This document shows positions 1-9,082 of a DNA stretch of 64,000 nucleotides, one piece after another (the stretch's first letter is position 1; each line of letters starts with the position of its first letter). The notes under the pieces are model-generated. The model ran no database searches. It had not been told where the DNA came from and saw only the letters and a list, made by a program, of their open reading frames with translations. The position numbers and the translations under genes were made by a program. The stretch comes from Chenggangzhangella methanolivorans (GTDB lineage Bacteria > Pseudomonadota > Alphaproteobacteria > Rhizobiales > Methylopilaceae), in assembly GCF_019797865.1 (NCBI RefSeq), contig NZ_CP081869.1, positions 4,044,501 through 4,108,500 on the forward strand, read 5' to 3'.

Positions 1-164
1 TATGCGGTATCCGGAGCCCAAATGACGCGCTGGCCGAGCAGCCGGATCTCGCCGGACTGCTCCACAACGCGAGCGAGAAGCACTCCAGCTGTCTCGAGCG
101 GCTCTCCCGCAACACGAGCGAGTTCGCCTGCAAGCTCGTTGCGGACGACGAGGGTCGCCATCAT
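1..164 (-). CDS. E1-like (ThiF/JAB-type) protein of a ubiquitin-like system, start only
   Basis: Only the first ~54 codons are in the window; the gene runs off the left edge. It starts at an ATG that overlaps the stop of the upstream E2-like gene by four bases (ATGA), so translation is probably coupled. The visible N-terminus has 'LETAGVLLARVV' and 'RLLGQRVIWAPDTAY', which I recognise as the beginning of E1 (ThiF/adenylyltransferase, often JAB-linked) proteins found next to prokaryotic ubiquitin-like genes. No adenylation or JAB motif lies inside the window, so the call rests on these short stretches and on the two neighbours. Such E1 proteins adenylate the ubiquitin-like C-terminus. Confidence 0.5.
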   Translation of the reverse strand, partial: MMATLVVRNELAGELARVAGEPLETAGVLLARVVEQSGEIRLLGQRVIWAPDTA

Positions 165-552
165 GACACGGCCGCCAACCGTGCGGCCGCGGCCAACTCC
201 CGCCTGACGATCGCGAGGTAACTCTCGACGCAGTCGATCCCAGCGCGCCACTGTCCGGGGTCGAGATGGCGGCTCCATCTCTGCCACAGGCGGCCGAGAT
301 GGTGTTCACGCGCCTCGGTCGCGGCGATGATCGAACCGTTGCTCCGGCTGACATGGGATCGAACCACCACATGTCCGGAGCGAGGTCGGGATATCCCGGC
401 ATAAGCCGAAGCAGGAGATCCGCCGCCGAAACATTCAAACCGCCCGGCATCGGGAAGTTCGGGATTACGACGCAGAGGGCGCCGCCTTCCATCTGGACCT
501 GGTGAGCAGGAAAGCGCTCCGCCAAAAATTCGGCGTCGTTCTTCGGCAACAT
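161..552 (-). pseudogene. E2/UBC-family protein, one frameshift
   Basis: E2-like conjugating protein between the ubiquitin-like gene and the E1-like gene. The ATG at 552 follows a good GGAGG (560-564). The first frame gives 'MLPKNDAEFLAERF', 'GLNVSAADLLLRLMPGYPD' and 'PDMWWFDP'. The second frame then continues with 'SNGSIIAATEAREHHLGR', 'WQRWSRHLDPGQWRAG' and 'ESYLAIVRREL'. Together they form one protein of the prokaryotic E2/UBC family, so there is one indel near 350-375. A cysteine is visible in each segment (ALCVV and GIDCV), but I cannot say which, if any, is catalytic. The gene may be truly broken or carry a sequencing indel; many genes here share the problem. Confidence 0.7.
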
Positions 553-566
553 CGTGGTGCCTCCGC

Positions 567-854
567 TTAACCAGGATTGATCTGGGCCGGCGCGGTGAAG
601 AACCGCAGACCATGCGCCATGGTCACGATGGCGTCCGCCGTAATCTTGAGATCCGACCCGCCGGGAACGACCTGAAAGAGGTCGCGGTCAGGTCCGATGT
701 CCGGATCGGGCAAGGTCCGGAGCCTCTCGGCAGAGAGGGTTTCCTCTCGAACCTCATACACGGTGCGGTCGATCTTGATCTGGAACTTCGGCTTGGGATC
801 GGGCTTGGGGTCCGGCTTTCCGCCGGATCCCGAATGAGGATCGTTGCTAGGCAT
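567..854 (-). CDS. Ubiquitin-like (multiubiquitin-domain) protein
   Basis: A 95-residue intact protein. Residues 1-22 are a flexible Gly/Pro/Asp/Lys-rich leader with a repeated 'PDPK', followed by one beta-grasp domain typical of the multiubiquitin family: 'FQIKIDRTVYEV', 'LRTLPDPDIGPDRDLFQVV', 'MAHGLRFFTAPAQINPG'. It ends in Pro-Gly, the kind of C-terminus an E1 could adenylate. GGAGG at 861-865 precedes the ATG. The order ubiquitin-like, E2, E1 on one strand, with short gaps, matches the prokaryotic ubiquitin-conjugation operons described from comparative genomics (Iyer, Burroughs and Aravind). Only one domain copy is present, although the family name suggests several. Confidence 0.85.
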   Translation of the reverse strand: MPSNDPHSGSGGKPDPKPDPKPKFQIKIDRTVYEVREETLSAERLRTLPDPDIGPDRDLFQVVPGGSDLKITADAIVTMAHGLRFFTAPAQINPG

Positions 855-936
855 ATGAAACCTCCGTTAACTGACACCGTGATACCACGATACCAGACCT
901 CTTGACAACCACCGCAAAAGTCCTCAGTTTTCAGCT

Positions 937-1143
937 ATGAAGCCCGCGAAAGCCATGACGATCCGCTTGTCCGCCGAGCAAGCGGAAGCTCTCGAGACCG
1001 TCGCCACCGTCAAGGATTTGCCGGTGTCGGATGTCATCAGGGCCGCGATTTCGAATCACATCGAGACGCTGCGGCGGGATCCGGGTTTTCAGGACGGGTT
1101 GAAGGCTCGCATCGAACGCGCAAGCCGGCTGCTCGAGCGCTAG
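937..1143 (+). CDS. Ribbon-helix-helix (CopG-like) DNA-binding protein
   Basis: A 68-residue protein. Residues 5-45 fit a ribbon-helix-helix domain: a short strand 'AMTIRLS', then helices 'EQAEALETVATVKDLPVSD' and 'VIRAAISNHIETLRR'. Such proteins are usually antitoxins or autorepressors. It is divergent from the ubiquitin-like gene (82 bp between starts) and convergent with the RES gene, so it might regulate the ubiquitin-like operon. No toxin follows it directly. The role is inferred from fold and position only. Confidence 0.7.
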   Translation: MKPAKAMTIRLSAEQAEALETVATVKDLPVSDVIRAAISNHIETLRRDPGFQDGLKARIERASRLLER

Positions 1144-1167
1144 TCGGCGCTCTGTGGTCTATCTCGA

Positions 1168-1773
1168 TCAGGCAGGCGCGAGGCCGACCTCGTAGGGATC
1201 GGCAACTTCCCAGAACCAGTCTGTGTCGAGATACACGATCCTGCTCGCCTCACGGACGGCAGGAAGTGCGCGATCAAAGACGGCGAAGCATGTCTGCCCG
1301 TCGTCATGCCGAGACCTGTATGCGATGCCGTCAGCGTTGACGGGATGCGCCTGCAGCTTTGCCGACCACGCCTGGGACAGATCGTAATTCTCTCCCGCGT
1401 GCGTCACCTCGGCGGTTGCGCCGAGCACCGCCAGTCCCGGTCCTTGAAGTTGAACGAACGTCGTAGGGCGGGTGAACTCGAGCTCCGCATACGCCTTGCT
1501 CGTTAGAAGGTCCGGCGGAATTAGGCGGCGCCCAGGCTGGCGCAAGAACGTTTCCGCGAATGCGCCCGATGCCGTTTCGGCGGCGTACAAGACGCCATAG
1601 GACCCGTCCGGCGCATTGAGACGGCCATCAAGGCCGGTGTCGAAATAGATCGGGTCGTATCCAGCCGTGAAGAACCTGGAGACCCGTGCGCCAGCCGGAA
1701 GCGTGATCAGCAGCGGAGACCGTCGCGCGAGGTCCGCCGGCGGGTTGGGGCGCGGAGTGGGTCTTCGGCTCAC
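1168..1773 (-). CDS. RES-domain toxin (NAD-degrading type)
   Basis: A 201-residue RES-family protein. Conserved pieces include 'GARVSRFF' (Arg), 'YDPIYFDTGLDGRLNAPDG', 'YGVLYAAETASGAFAETFL' and the C-terminal 'GIAYRSRHDDGQTCFAVFD'. RES toxins of Xre/RES modules cleave or phosphorolyse NAD+ and stop growth. The start ATG overlaps the stop of the Xre-type gene by four bases, the normal order for this toxin-antitoxin class (antitoxin first). The reading frame is intact. Confidence 0.85.
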   Translation of the reverse strand: MSRRPTPRPNPPADLARRSPLLITLPAGARVSRFFTAGYDPIYFDTGLDGRLNAPDGSYGVLYAAETASGAFAETFLRQPGRRLIPPDLLTSKAYAELEFTRPTTFVQLQGPGLAVLGATAEVTHAGENYDLSQAWSAKLQAHPVNADGIAYRSRHDDGQTCFAVFDRALPAVREASRIVYLDTDWFWEVADPYEVGLAPA

Positions 1774-2459
1774 GCGCCCTGTTGGCCAACGCGTCGCGCA
1801 GCCGCCACGACGGAGTCGACCTTACCGGCCTGCAACGCCGAGATCGGGGTTTCTCCGCCGAGCCCGTCCTGAGGATTGATCAAAAAATTCAGGATAGCCC
1901 ATGCGTTACGGGTCGGCAGCGCGGCCTGAACCTCTTTCAGCCCTCCAACCACCTCACCGTTCGCGTCGAATTGGACGGTTGGATATCGGCGTCGGTTGCC
2001 AGGGCCGGGAACCGCGAGCAGGCCGCCTTCTTTGACCTTCTTGTCAACCGACTGGCGGCTTAAGCCGCCGAGCACCTTCTGGACTTCGGCGAGGCTGAAG
2101 GCGCCGCCTGATTCCGCTAGGTCGTTCAACGCGTGATCGAGGCCACGAAGAATTGCGCGCGCTCGCGCACCGGGCTCGAAAGGAGAAGCCGACGCCGATT
2201 CGTCCCGGCCGCTCACCGCGGGCTCTGGAACGAGCGCCGAGGCCTCGTCACGGTCTTCGAGCCAGACGCGCTTGTACGAACGCACCTGAAGGCCTGATAC
2301 GACGTTCTTTGACAAGACAGTGAGTTCATCGCCGTCAGAAAGATCGGCTGCGAGCGAGCGGATGCGGTCGAGCGGAACGCGGTACTGGTGAACGCGATCA
2401 TCCTCGCGAAGCCTTATCCGGGTAGGTTTTCTGTTAGCGACCAAAGCGGTTCTCCTCAC
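1770..2459 (-). CDS. Xre/MbcA/ParS-type antitoxin of the RES toxin
   Basis: A 229-residue protein whose last ~50 residues, 'NAWAILNFLINPQDGLGG' and 'PISALQAGKVDSVVAAARR', match the toxin-binding domain of Xre/MbcA/ParS antitoxins. Residues ~105-140 ('GAFSLAEVQKVLGGLSRQSV') look like a helix-turn-helix. The N-terminal ~80 residues are basic and unusual for the family. The frame opens at a GTG (2459); a TTG at 2447 has a better-placed AGGAG and may be the true start. It should neutralise the RES toxin and repress the pair. Confidence 0.75.
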   Translation of the reverse strand: MRRTALVANRKPTRIRLREDDRVHQYRVPLDRIRSLAADLSDGDELTVLSKNVVSGLQVRSYKRVWLEDRDEASALVPEPAVSGRDESASASPFEPGARARAILRGLDHALNDLAESGGAFSLAEVQKVLGGLSRQSVDKKVKEGGLLAVPGPGNRRRYPTVQFDANGEVVGGLKEVQAALPTRNAWAILNFLINPQDGLGGETPISALQAGKVDSVVAAARRVGQQGA

Positions 2460-2463
2460 CCAT

Positions 2464-2859
2464 ATCAGATCGGGTGATTGCGAAATCGTGTCAACTTGGT
2501 CAACTTAGTCAATCTCCGATTTTTGCCAAGCGGCATGCGGTGTGACGTAGAAGCGTCCGCTCAGCGGCAACGAGCCAAGGTCCATCCGGCGCTTGTCGGC
2601 TCGAAGAAACTGTTCCGACCTGACCCATATGTATGGACCGGCTGCTGTTCGCAACTGAGGCGTGCTGGTGCGGAAGTCGCTGATATGTATCCGGCCTGTT
2701 TGATCGGCTCGCGGGCCGTGGCCTTGATGGGAATACGCACGCGCATTTGGTCTCATTAGCGGACAGGTCGCCAAGCGACCCTAAGGGTCATCAGACTCCG
2801 AGCGCGTTGATCGATCCGTTCCATGCAGTTCTCGGTCGCGAACTTAACGAGGTACGGCT
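2464..2859. other. Intergenic stretch, no supported gene
   Basis: Between the Xre-type start and the end of the IS110 transposase I see no convincing gene. Short open frames on both strands lack recognisable motifs. 'cattagcggac' at 2754-2764 resembles 'cattagccgac' just upstream of the transposase leader (near 3999-4009) and could mark the outer edges of the IS110 element. Confidence 0.5.
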
Positions 2860-3925
2860 TCAGATCGCCGTAGCCTCAACAGGGTGAGCGTCGAACGCCC
2901 TGTCATGACGTAGAACGCTCCAGGCGATGCGGGCGAGCTTGTTGGCCAGCGCCGTCGCCAGCTTGTTGCGGTGAAGGCGCGTCGCCGCTTCCTTCAGCCA
3001 CGATCCGAAGCTGAACCGCTCCCAGTTCTGCGGCCGCATGAGGATGACGTTCGCAGCCTGGATGAACAGCGTTCTCAGATAGCGGCTGCCGCGTTTCGAG
3101 ATGCGCCCGAGGATCGACCTCCCGCCAGTGCTGTACTGCCGCGGCACAAGGCCGAGCCAGGCGCCGAAATCGCGTCCGCGTTCGAAGGCTTCGCCCGTTC
3201 CGATCGCGGCGACCACGCCGGTGGAGATGAGCGGCCCGACACCCGGCACGCTCATCAACCGACGGCAGTTCTCTTCGGTCTGGCTGATCTGCTCGATCTC
3301 ACGGGTGATGGTCTCGATGCGTTCGTCCAACCAGAGCCAGTCCTCATAAAGCCCAAACGATCAGGTCGTGCATGCGCGGCGAGATCTCGCTCTCCCTGTT
3401 CCTCAAGATCTCGAACAGCGAGTTGCGCAGCGAGCGCGAACCTGTCCTGACCGCGATGCCCTGTTCGATCAGGAAGGCGCGGATCTGGTTGATGGTCGCG
3501 GTGCGGCGGGACACCAGCCGCGAGCGCACTCGATGACAGGATTGGAGATCGAGCTGATCCTGCGTCTTCTCCCGAACCAGGTTTAGGTTCGGCCGCAATG
3601 CCGCCTCAGCAATCGCCTCTGCGTCGTTGTAGTCATTCTTCTGGCCCTTCACGAAGGGCTTCACGTAGATCGCCGGAATGATCCGAGGCTCATGGCCGAG
3701 CTCACGCAGCGTCCGGCTGACAAAGTGCGCGCTCAGACAGGCCTCCATTCCGACGATGCAGGGCGGAAGCGCCCTGAACGTCTCGACGAGGGCAAGCCGT
3801 CGGATCTTCTTCCGGAACGCGATCTTCCCGTCGGGGCCAAAACCCACGACGTGAAAGACGTCCTTGCCGATATCGATTCCGACGGATGTCAGCGCGGGCG
3901 TTGTGGTTTCGCGGGTCGTTTGCAT
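2860..3925 (-). pseudogene. IS110-family transposase, one frameshift
   Basis: N-terminal part (3925 to ~3344): a RuvC-like DEDD domain with 'VGIDIGKDVFHVV', 'CIVGMEACLSAHF' and 'NDYNDAEAIAEAA'. C-terminal part (~3330 to 2860): the transposase_20 domain with 'LMSVPGVGPLISTGVVAAIG', 'FGAWLGLVPRQYSTGG' and 'LGRISKRGSRYLRTL', which carries the serine expected of this family. The two parts lie in different frames, joined near 3330-3360 by one indel ('MHDLIVWAL' into 'DERIETITREIEQ'). About 350 residues in total is the usual size. It may be active if the shift is a sequencing error. Confidence 0.85.
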
Positions 3926-3926
3926 G

Positions 3927-3989
3927 GGCTGCTTCTCCAGGTCTTCGCGGGCAACAGCCTTGAAGGCTAACCCGCCGAGGGAAGCAGCC
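3927..3989 (-). ncRNA. Hairpin in IS110 leader (possible bridge-RNA part or RBS switch)
   Basis: Just before the transposase ATG there is a nested hairpin. The outer arms GGCTGCTTC and GAAGCAGCC (3981-3989 and 3927-3935 on the minus strand) pair perfectly, and inner arms GCGGG/CCCGC and AGCCTT/AAGGCT also pair. The GGAG ribosome site falls at the 3' side of this structure, so folding should limit translation. In the IS110 group the bridge RNA comes from this end, but 63 nt is shorter than a full bridge RNA, so this may be only part of one. Confidence 0.4.
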
Positions 3990-4103
3990 GGTCCATCCCA
4001 TTAGCCGACGTTCAGGAAGTCCGCTGTCGGCAGCCCCGGAGACACGAAAACGAAGCTTCGGCCATTATTCCAGAGCGCATCAGCGCGATGAGGCGGCGAC
4101 CAA

Positions 4104-5530
4104 TTAAGAAACGTCGCTTCCATCGAGCGCCAACGCCTCGCCAGCAAGGTGAAGCGACCCGGTGATTAGAATTCTTGGCCGGTCCAGCCAACTACGTTTT
4201 GCAATCAAATGCAGTGCGTCCGCGATCGATCCCGTCGCTTCAGCGACGTAGCCTGCCCTGCGAGCGGAAAGCACGACTTCACTTGCGCGCTGGCTGGCGA
4301 CCGCCCTCACTGGAACGGCGATAACCGCGGGTGCATGGCGGGCGAACGCTTCGAGAAATCCGTCGGAGTCTTTGGTCCGCATCATGCCAGAGATGAGTAC
4401 GAGCGGACGGCGGGAGGCTTGCTGGAGTTGGTCGAGCGTCAATGCGATCGCTCGGCCTCCGTCGGGGTTGTGTCCGCCATCGAGCCAGATTTCGGCGTCC
4501 ATCGGAGCGATCTCTGCGATTCGTCCGTTCTGAAGCGATTGCATCCGCGCCGGCCATTTCGCGCGCAGCAGTCCGGCTTCTATGTGCCGAACCTCAAGAG
4601 CCCAGTCCGCGCATGCCCTGGCGACCGCTATGGCGCAGCCGGCGTTTTCGATCTGATGCGCGCCGATCAGGCTGGGAAGCGGCAAGGTTAGCCGTCCTGT
4701 CCTGTCTTCAAATATGAACGCGTCGCGCGCCTCGTAGGCGAGCCAGTCCCGACCAGCGACGTGAAGCCTGGTGCCGACCTGGGCGGCCGCCCGTTCGATC
4801 GTGGTTAGCGCGTCCGGTTGCTGATGGGCGATGAAAGCGGGCGTTCCGGCTTTCAGAATGCCGGCCTTCTCGCTTGCGATCGAGCCGACATCGTTCCCGA
4901 GAAACTCCCGATGATCGAGGCTGACCGAGGTGATGACGCTCGCCTTCGCGGACGGAATGACGTTCGTCGCGTCGCATCGCCCGCCAAGTCCGACCTCAAG
5001 CAGGAGCACGTCGGCGGGAACCTCGAAAAGAGGAGTAGAGCGGCCGCGGTCGTGATCTCGAAAAAGGTTATCGGTCGCCCGTCATTGATGCGCTCGACTT
5101 CTTCAAAGGTTTTCGCGAGCTGGCGCTCGCTGACGAACTCGCCGCCGCCTTTGCCTCCAAGCCGGATGCGCTCGTGAAACCGAAGCAGATGGGGAGAGGT
5201 GTAGGCGTGAACGGCCAATCCTCGGGCTTCCAGGATCGCTCTCAGAAACGCTGTCGTCGAACCCTTTCCGTTGGTCCCGGCCACCTGCACGGTGGGGGGG
5301 AGGCGCCTTTCGGGATGACCAAGATCGGCGAGCAAGCGCTGCATCCTCCCCAGAGAGAGCTCGATCTCCCTAGGGTGCATGCTCAGGAAGCGCGTGAGGA
5401 ACGCGTCGCTGCGGCAAGACGGTTTCGCGGCTTCTTCTCCGAAGATCACGGACACACTGCGCGGGCTGGCGGTGCGTCGGCCGGTTCTGGCGGTCCCTGT
5501 CGAGGCGCTGGAGGAAACTCTAGCGATCAT
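4104..5530 (-). pseudogene. folC: Folylpolyglutamate/dihydrofolate synthase FolC, one frameshift
   Basis: Adds glutamates to (tetrahydro)folates. N-terminal frame: 'MHPREIELSLGRMQRLLADL', the P-loop 'VQVAGTNGKGSTTAFLRA', 'YTSPHLLRFHERIRL'. The second frame resumes at 'VLLLEVGLGGRCDATNVI' and continues with 'SVSLDHREFLGND', 'EKAGILKAG', 'GAHQIENAGCAIAVA' and 'IWLDGGHNPDGGRA'. One indel near 5010-5030 joins them into a normal ~470-residue protein. ATG 5530 is the longest start; GTG at 5449 or 5455 gives a more typical N-terminus. As the last gene of the minus-strand arm, it fits a dedicated folate pool for one-carbon flow, possibly as a second folC besides a housekeeping copy. Confidence 0.85.
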
Positions 5531-5578
5531 GGATGTTAGCCTCTCGCCGTTGCTCGGGCGTCGACCCTGACACGCGTT

Positions 5579-7342
5579 TCACGAGCCAGCGTTCGCCGCC
5601 ACCTCTTGGGACAAATGCGCCGAGCCGCATTCCATGAACGCGCGGATCTTGCAGGTCTCGCAGATCTTCGGGTCGAGGCGCTGGTAGATTTTGGAGATGG
5701 CCTGTGTCTTCGAGTAAAAGATGTGGTCGGCGCCCATCCACTTTAGAAAGCCGGTCCTGGTCCAAAGCTCGAGCACTGGCGCTCTCGGACGGTGAAAGTA
5801 GATATCGCCCCCGATGGCGCGCCGGCGGGCGGCTTCCTGCCTCCACAGTTCTGCGCCCGCCAGGTCGACGAAGTTCATGCTTCTCGCCATCACCAGTAGA
5901 TGCTTCTGATCGGGCGACCGCAGCCTAAGTTGGTGTAACTTGTCGCCGACGAATTGTGTCGCGCCGTAATAGGTGGCGCCCTCGATCCTCAACATCTTGA
6001 GCTGCGGACATTCGGCGGGCGCCTGTTCGAATTCATCGAGCGGCGTAAAGCGCCGCGAGGCGTCTGATGGGTCCGGCGTCAGGATTCGGAAGTGGGGCCG
6101 TGAGGTTCGCTGCAAATAAGCCGCGAGAGACATGCCTGCGCCGAGCATGATGGCGATGTGGAACGGCAGAACCGCCATGGCGCAGAATGTCGTCGCGGCG
6201 ATCGCGAAGTCGACCCGGTTGAGACGGGCGAGTTCGACGAAGCGAGAAAAGTCGAGGAGGCTCCACGCCGTGTAGATCAGGAGTCCGGCGATGGCGGCTG
6301 TCGGAAGTTGCCGCAAGGGGGGCGGCGACTGCGACAAGGCCCATCAGCGCGGCCGCTGCGAAGATCGCGGCGGCCGGCGTCTGAGCGCCTGCCTCGAAGT
6401 TAGGAAGGGAGCGGTTGAGCGAACCGCAAGACAGGTAAGAGGAAGACAGGCCTCCGAACATGTTCGATAGGCCTTGGCCAACGAACTCGCGATTGACGTC
6501 TATGCGTTCTCCGGAACGCGCAGCGACCGCCTTTGCGATCGACACCGACTGCCCGAGCGCGATGACCGCAAGCGCCGCGGCGACTGATGCAAGGCGGGTC
6601 AAGTCCTGGAAGGGCGGCTCGGGGATGGCGAAGGACGGATCGCCGTCGGTATGGCGCCGATCACCGAAACCGCTTCTCCGCCGATGCGGAGGTTCAGCGC
6701 CTCCGACAATGCCCAGCCCACGAGCAGCCCGATCAGCATGAAGGGGATTTTCCGTGAGATCGCGCGCAGTCCGACAGCGACGACAAGGGTGGCCAAGCCT
6801 ACGCTCGTCGCCGACCAGTTGATCGAGCGCCAGTTCTCTACGACGCCGACAAGCGCAGCTCCTGGCCCGTGACCGCTGGCCGACGGCAGGCCGAGCATAT
6901 CGGGCAGCGCGTAACACGCGATCAACGCCGCCGCTCCGCTCGTGAAGCCGAGCAGAACGGCCGGCGAAAGGAAATCTGTCAGGCTGCCGAGCTTAAGGGC
7001 GCCCACGGCGAACTGGATGATCCCGACCATGATCGTCACCGCAAGGGCGAGCGCGATGTAGTCCGGGCTGCCGGCCATGGCGAGCGGGCTGACGGCGGCG
7101 AACATCGCGAGGGAATTCGCGTTGGTCGGGCCGGACACGACATGAGAGCTCGACCCGAACACGGCGGCGACGATCGTCGGCACGATCGCGCTGTAAAGCC
7201 CGTACTGGGGGGGCAGGCCAGCAAGCGTCGCGAACGCGATGCCCTGTGGCAGCACGAGCAGCGCGCCCAGCAGCCCGGCGACGAGATCCGCCTGCATTGT
7301 GCGTAGCGTTACCCGACGCCACCATCCGGACGTGATCGTCAT
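5579..7342 (-). pseudogene. SulP-family anion transporter with STAS domain, two frameshifts
   Basis: Inner-membrane anion transporter. The N-terminal frame has the SulP signature region 'ADLVAGLLGALLVLPQGIAF', 'LAGLPPQYGLYSAIVP' and many hydrophobic spans. The middle part (~6645 to ~6335) is in a second frame ('ALGQSVSIAKAVAARSG', 'FVGQGLSNMFGGLSSSYL'), and the C-terminal third (to 5579) in a third, ending in a STAS domain ('HLLVMARSMNFVDLAGAEL'). The tail has an odd cysteine cluster, 'KICETCKIRAFMEC'. ATG 7342 follows GGAGG. The substrate could be sulfate, bicarbonate or another small anion; position after the MetF-MetV gene suggests a role in the same pathway. Confidence 0.8.
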
Positions 7343-7460
7343 GCCGACCTCCCCAGCGTATGGGCAGGCGTTCGGGCGCAACGGGTCGTCGCCGCTCCAG
7401 CGCATGGAGCGGCAGGGTGCATGTCAGTGCCAGACATCGTCGATCAGATGCGTTGAGGCG

Positions 7461-9080
7461 CTAGGATGTGAGCGCCGGGTTTGAACCAGTCGATTGATCG
7501 CCGTCGTCGACGGCGCTTCGGGCGTTAAGCGGGAACAGCCTTCCGTCCCGGGCGACCTTGATGGCCGGGCCCTGACCCCTGAAATGCGGCGGCCAGGACG
7601 AGGTGTGGCGCAACTCGGCAGGCACGGCGGGGATGATCAGGCGTTCGAGTTCGTCGAGACGCCCCGCGGACTTCGCGATGCGGGTACTTCGCGCTGTGAA
7701 TGCATTCGCGATCGCGGAATTCACAGAGGTTCTTCGCAGTGCCTCCGCACGGACCGTTCGCCAGGCCCTTCGGGCATGTCTCAGGGCACACATACTGAGT
7801 GGCGGCAAGCCGACACATGCCGCAGGTTTCACAGCCGAAAATCGGGTTCTTAATCGCGCGCTCGACGCGCTCTGTGAACTTGCCTACAGGCGTCCGCCGA
7901 CCGATCGCGCGGACCGCGGTCCCGAACAGTCGTGACACGGGTCCTCGCTCGAACGCCCAGTCGTGGACGAACTTCATCACGTGGTACTTCGCTCGCGCCT
8001 TCCCGGACGCGAACTGGGTCGTACCTTTAAGCAGATACCAAGGGGTGTCCCGAGGGGCGAGAGACGCGCGGTCGCTGCTAGGAAGCGTGCACGCCTCCTC
8101 CCAGGCTCGTCGCCAGGTGATCCGGTCTGGGCAAATCTCGGCGCATTCGCGGACGATTGCCTGAAGCTCCTTGACCTTGGCGAGCGAATGGATCCGGTAA
8201 GCTGGACCCCTGCATAGCCGAGGTAGCGCACGCCCAGGATCTGGAGCGCAAGACGCCTCATCGATCTCGCCACGCCCCTGTCTGAGGTCAGGGCTTCGTC
8301 GGCCTCCAGCAACGCCAGGAATGAATCCGTGACGGTCACGCCGGCAAGCTGATTGGCGCGAATATATCGAGCTCTCGCCGCCGTCATTGGCATTAGATTG
8401 GCGACGATCGGCGTGTTGTATTTTCTTCCCTCGATCCAGTACATCGCCTCTTCATGCTTGATGATATACCCGACCTGGGTAATGATCATATCGCATCCGG
8501 CGTTGATTTTCTTGCCCAGCTTTAGGTACTGAGCCATCCCGTCTTCTTCGCGGTATTTGAACGGGTTGAGCGCCCCCGCGACGAAGATGTTGGGGTTGAA
8601 GGCTTTCGCCATCGCAATGCCGGGAACGGACTCGAGATAACGGGGGCGAGAGCCCACAGGCTCCTCATGCAGACGGTCGCCTGTCAGCATCAGGATGTTC
8701 TCAAGGCCGTTCCCCTGCATCCGGCGCAGCGTGTCGTCGAGATGATGCGTCTCTCGGCCCTTGCCGGAAAAATGCACAAGCGGCTGCTTGCCGGTCTTCG
8801 CCAGAAGGTGGCCCGCGGCCGCAAGCGGATCCGGGTCGTGATCGGAAATCACCCGGTCGGTGACTGAAAAGCCGGTCAGGGTTGGCATAAGGCTGACCGC
8901 AGAGGCCAATTCGTCGAGCTTGGTGAAATCGTCCCTCAGGACTTTCTGGCTCGAGGGGATATACTCAAGCGACCAGAAAAACCGACGGTCCCTCAGCGCG
9001 CTTCGCAGTGCGTTCGACGATCCACCCGCACCCAGCTGGGGTGCGGAAGGACCACCCGCCGTGATGACTTTGTCATCCAT
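7461..9080 (-). pseudogene. metF: MetF-MetV fusion: methylenetetrahydrofolate reductase with C-terminal zinc-binding domain, two frameshifts
   Basis: Reduces 5,10-methylene-THF to 5-methyl-THF or runs in reverse. Residues 1-300 are the MTHFR barrel: 'FFWSLEYIPSS', 'SVTDRVISDHDPDPLAAAGH', 'QGNGLENILMLTGD', 'KINAGCDMIITQVGY', 'QILGVRYLGYAGVQLTG'. The frame then shifts near 8195 ('IHSLAKVKELQAIVRECAEI') and runs without a stop into 'KFVHDWAFERGPVSRLFG' and the MTHFR C-terminal (MetV-like) Cys-rich domain 'CETCGMCRLAATQYVCPETC' with 'PKGLANGPCGGT'. A second shift near 7695 leads to 'RIAKSAGRLDELERLIIP'. A separate small gene starting at 7980 is possible, but in-frame continuity favours a fusion. 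It starts 3 bp after the upstream ATPase gene. Confidence 0.8.
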
Positions 9081-9082
9081 AA

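Larger units (their letters stand above)
2755..4009 (-). mobile_element. IS110-family insertion sequence (edges approximate)
   Basis: A single IS110-type transposase gene with a structured leader. IS110 elements usually lack terminal inverted repeats, so the edges are guesses based on a near-repeat (cattagcSgac) on each side. Family knowledge: IS110 members use a bridge RNA from a non-coding end to pair donor and target DNA. The non-coding ends here are about 85 bp (before the gene) and 100 bp (after it). It separates the RES/Xre region from the one-carbon cluster. Confidence 0.55.

Noticed and set aside
2478..2774. Short frames on both strands in the gap before the IS110 element
   Set aside because: No ribosome site, motifs or neighbour support.
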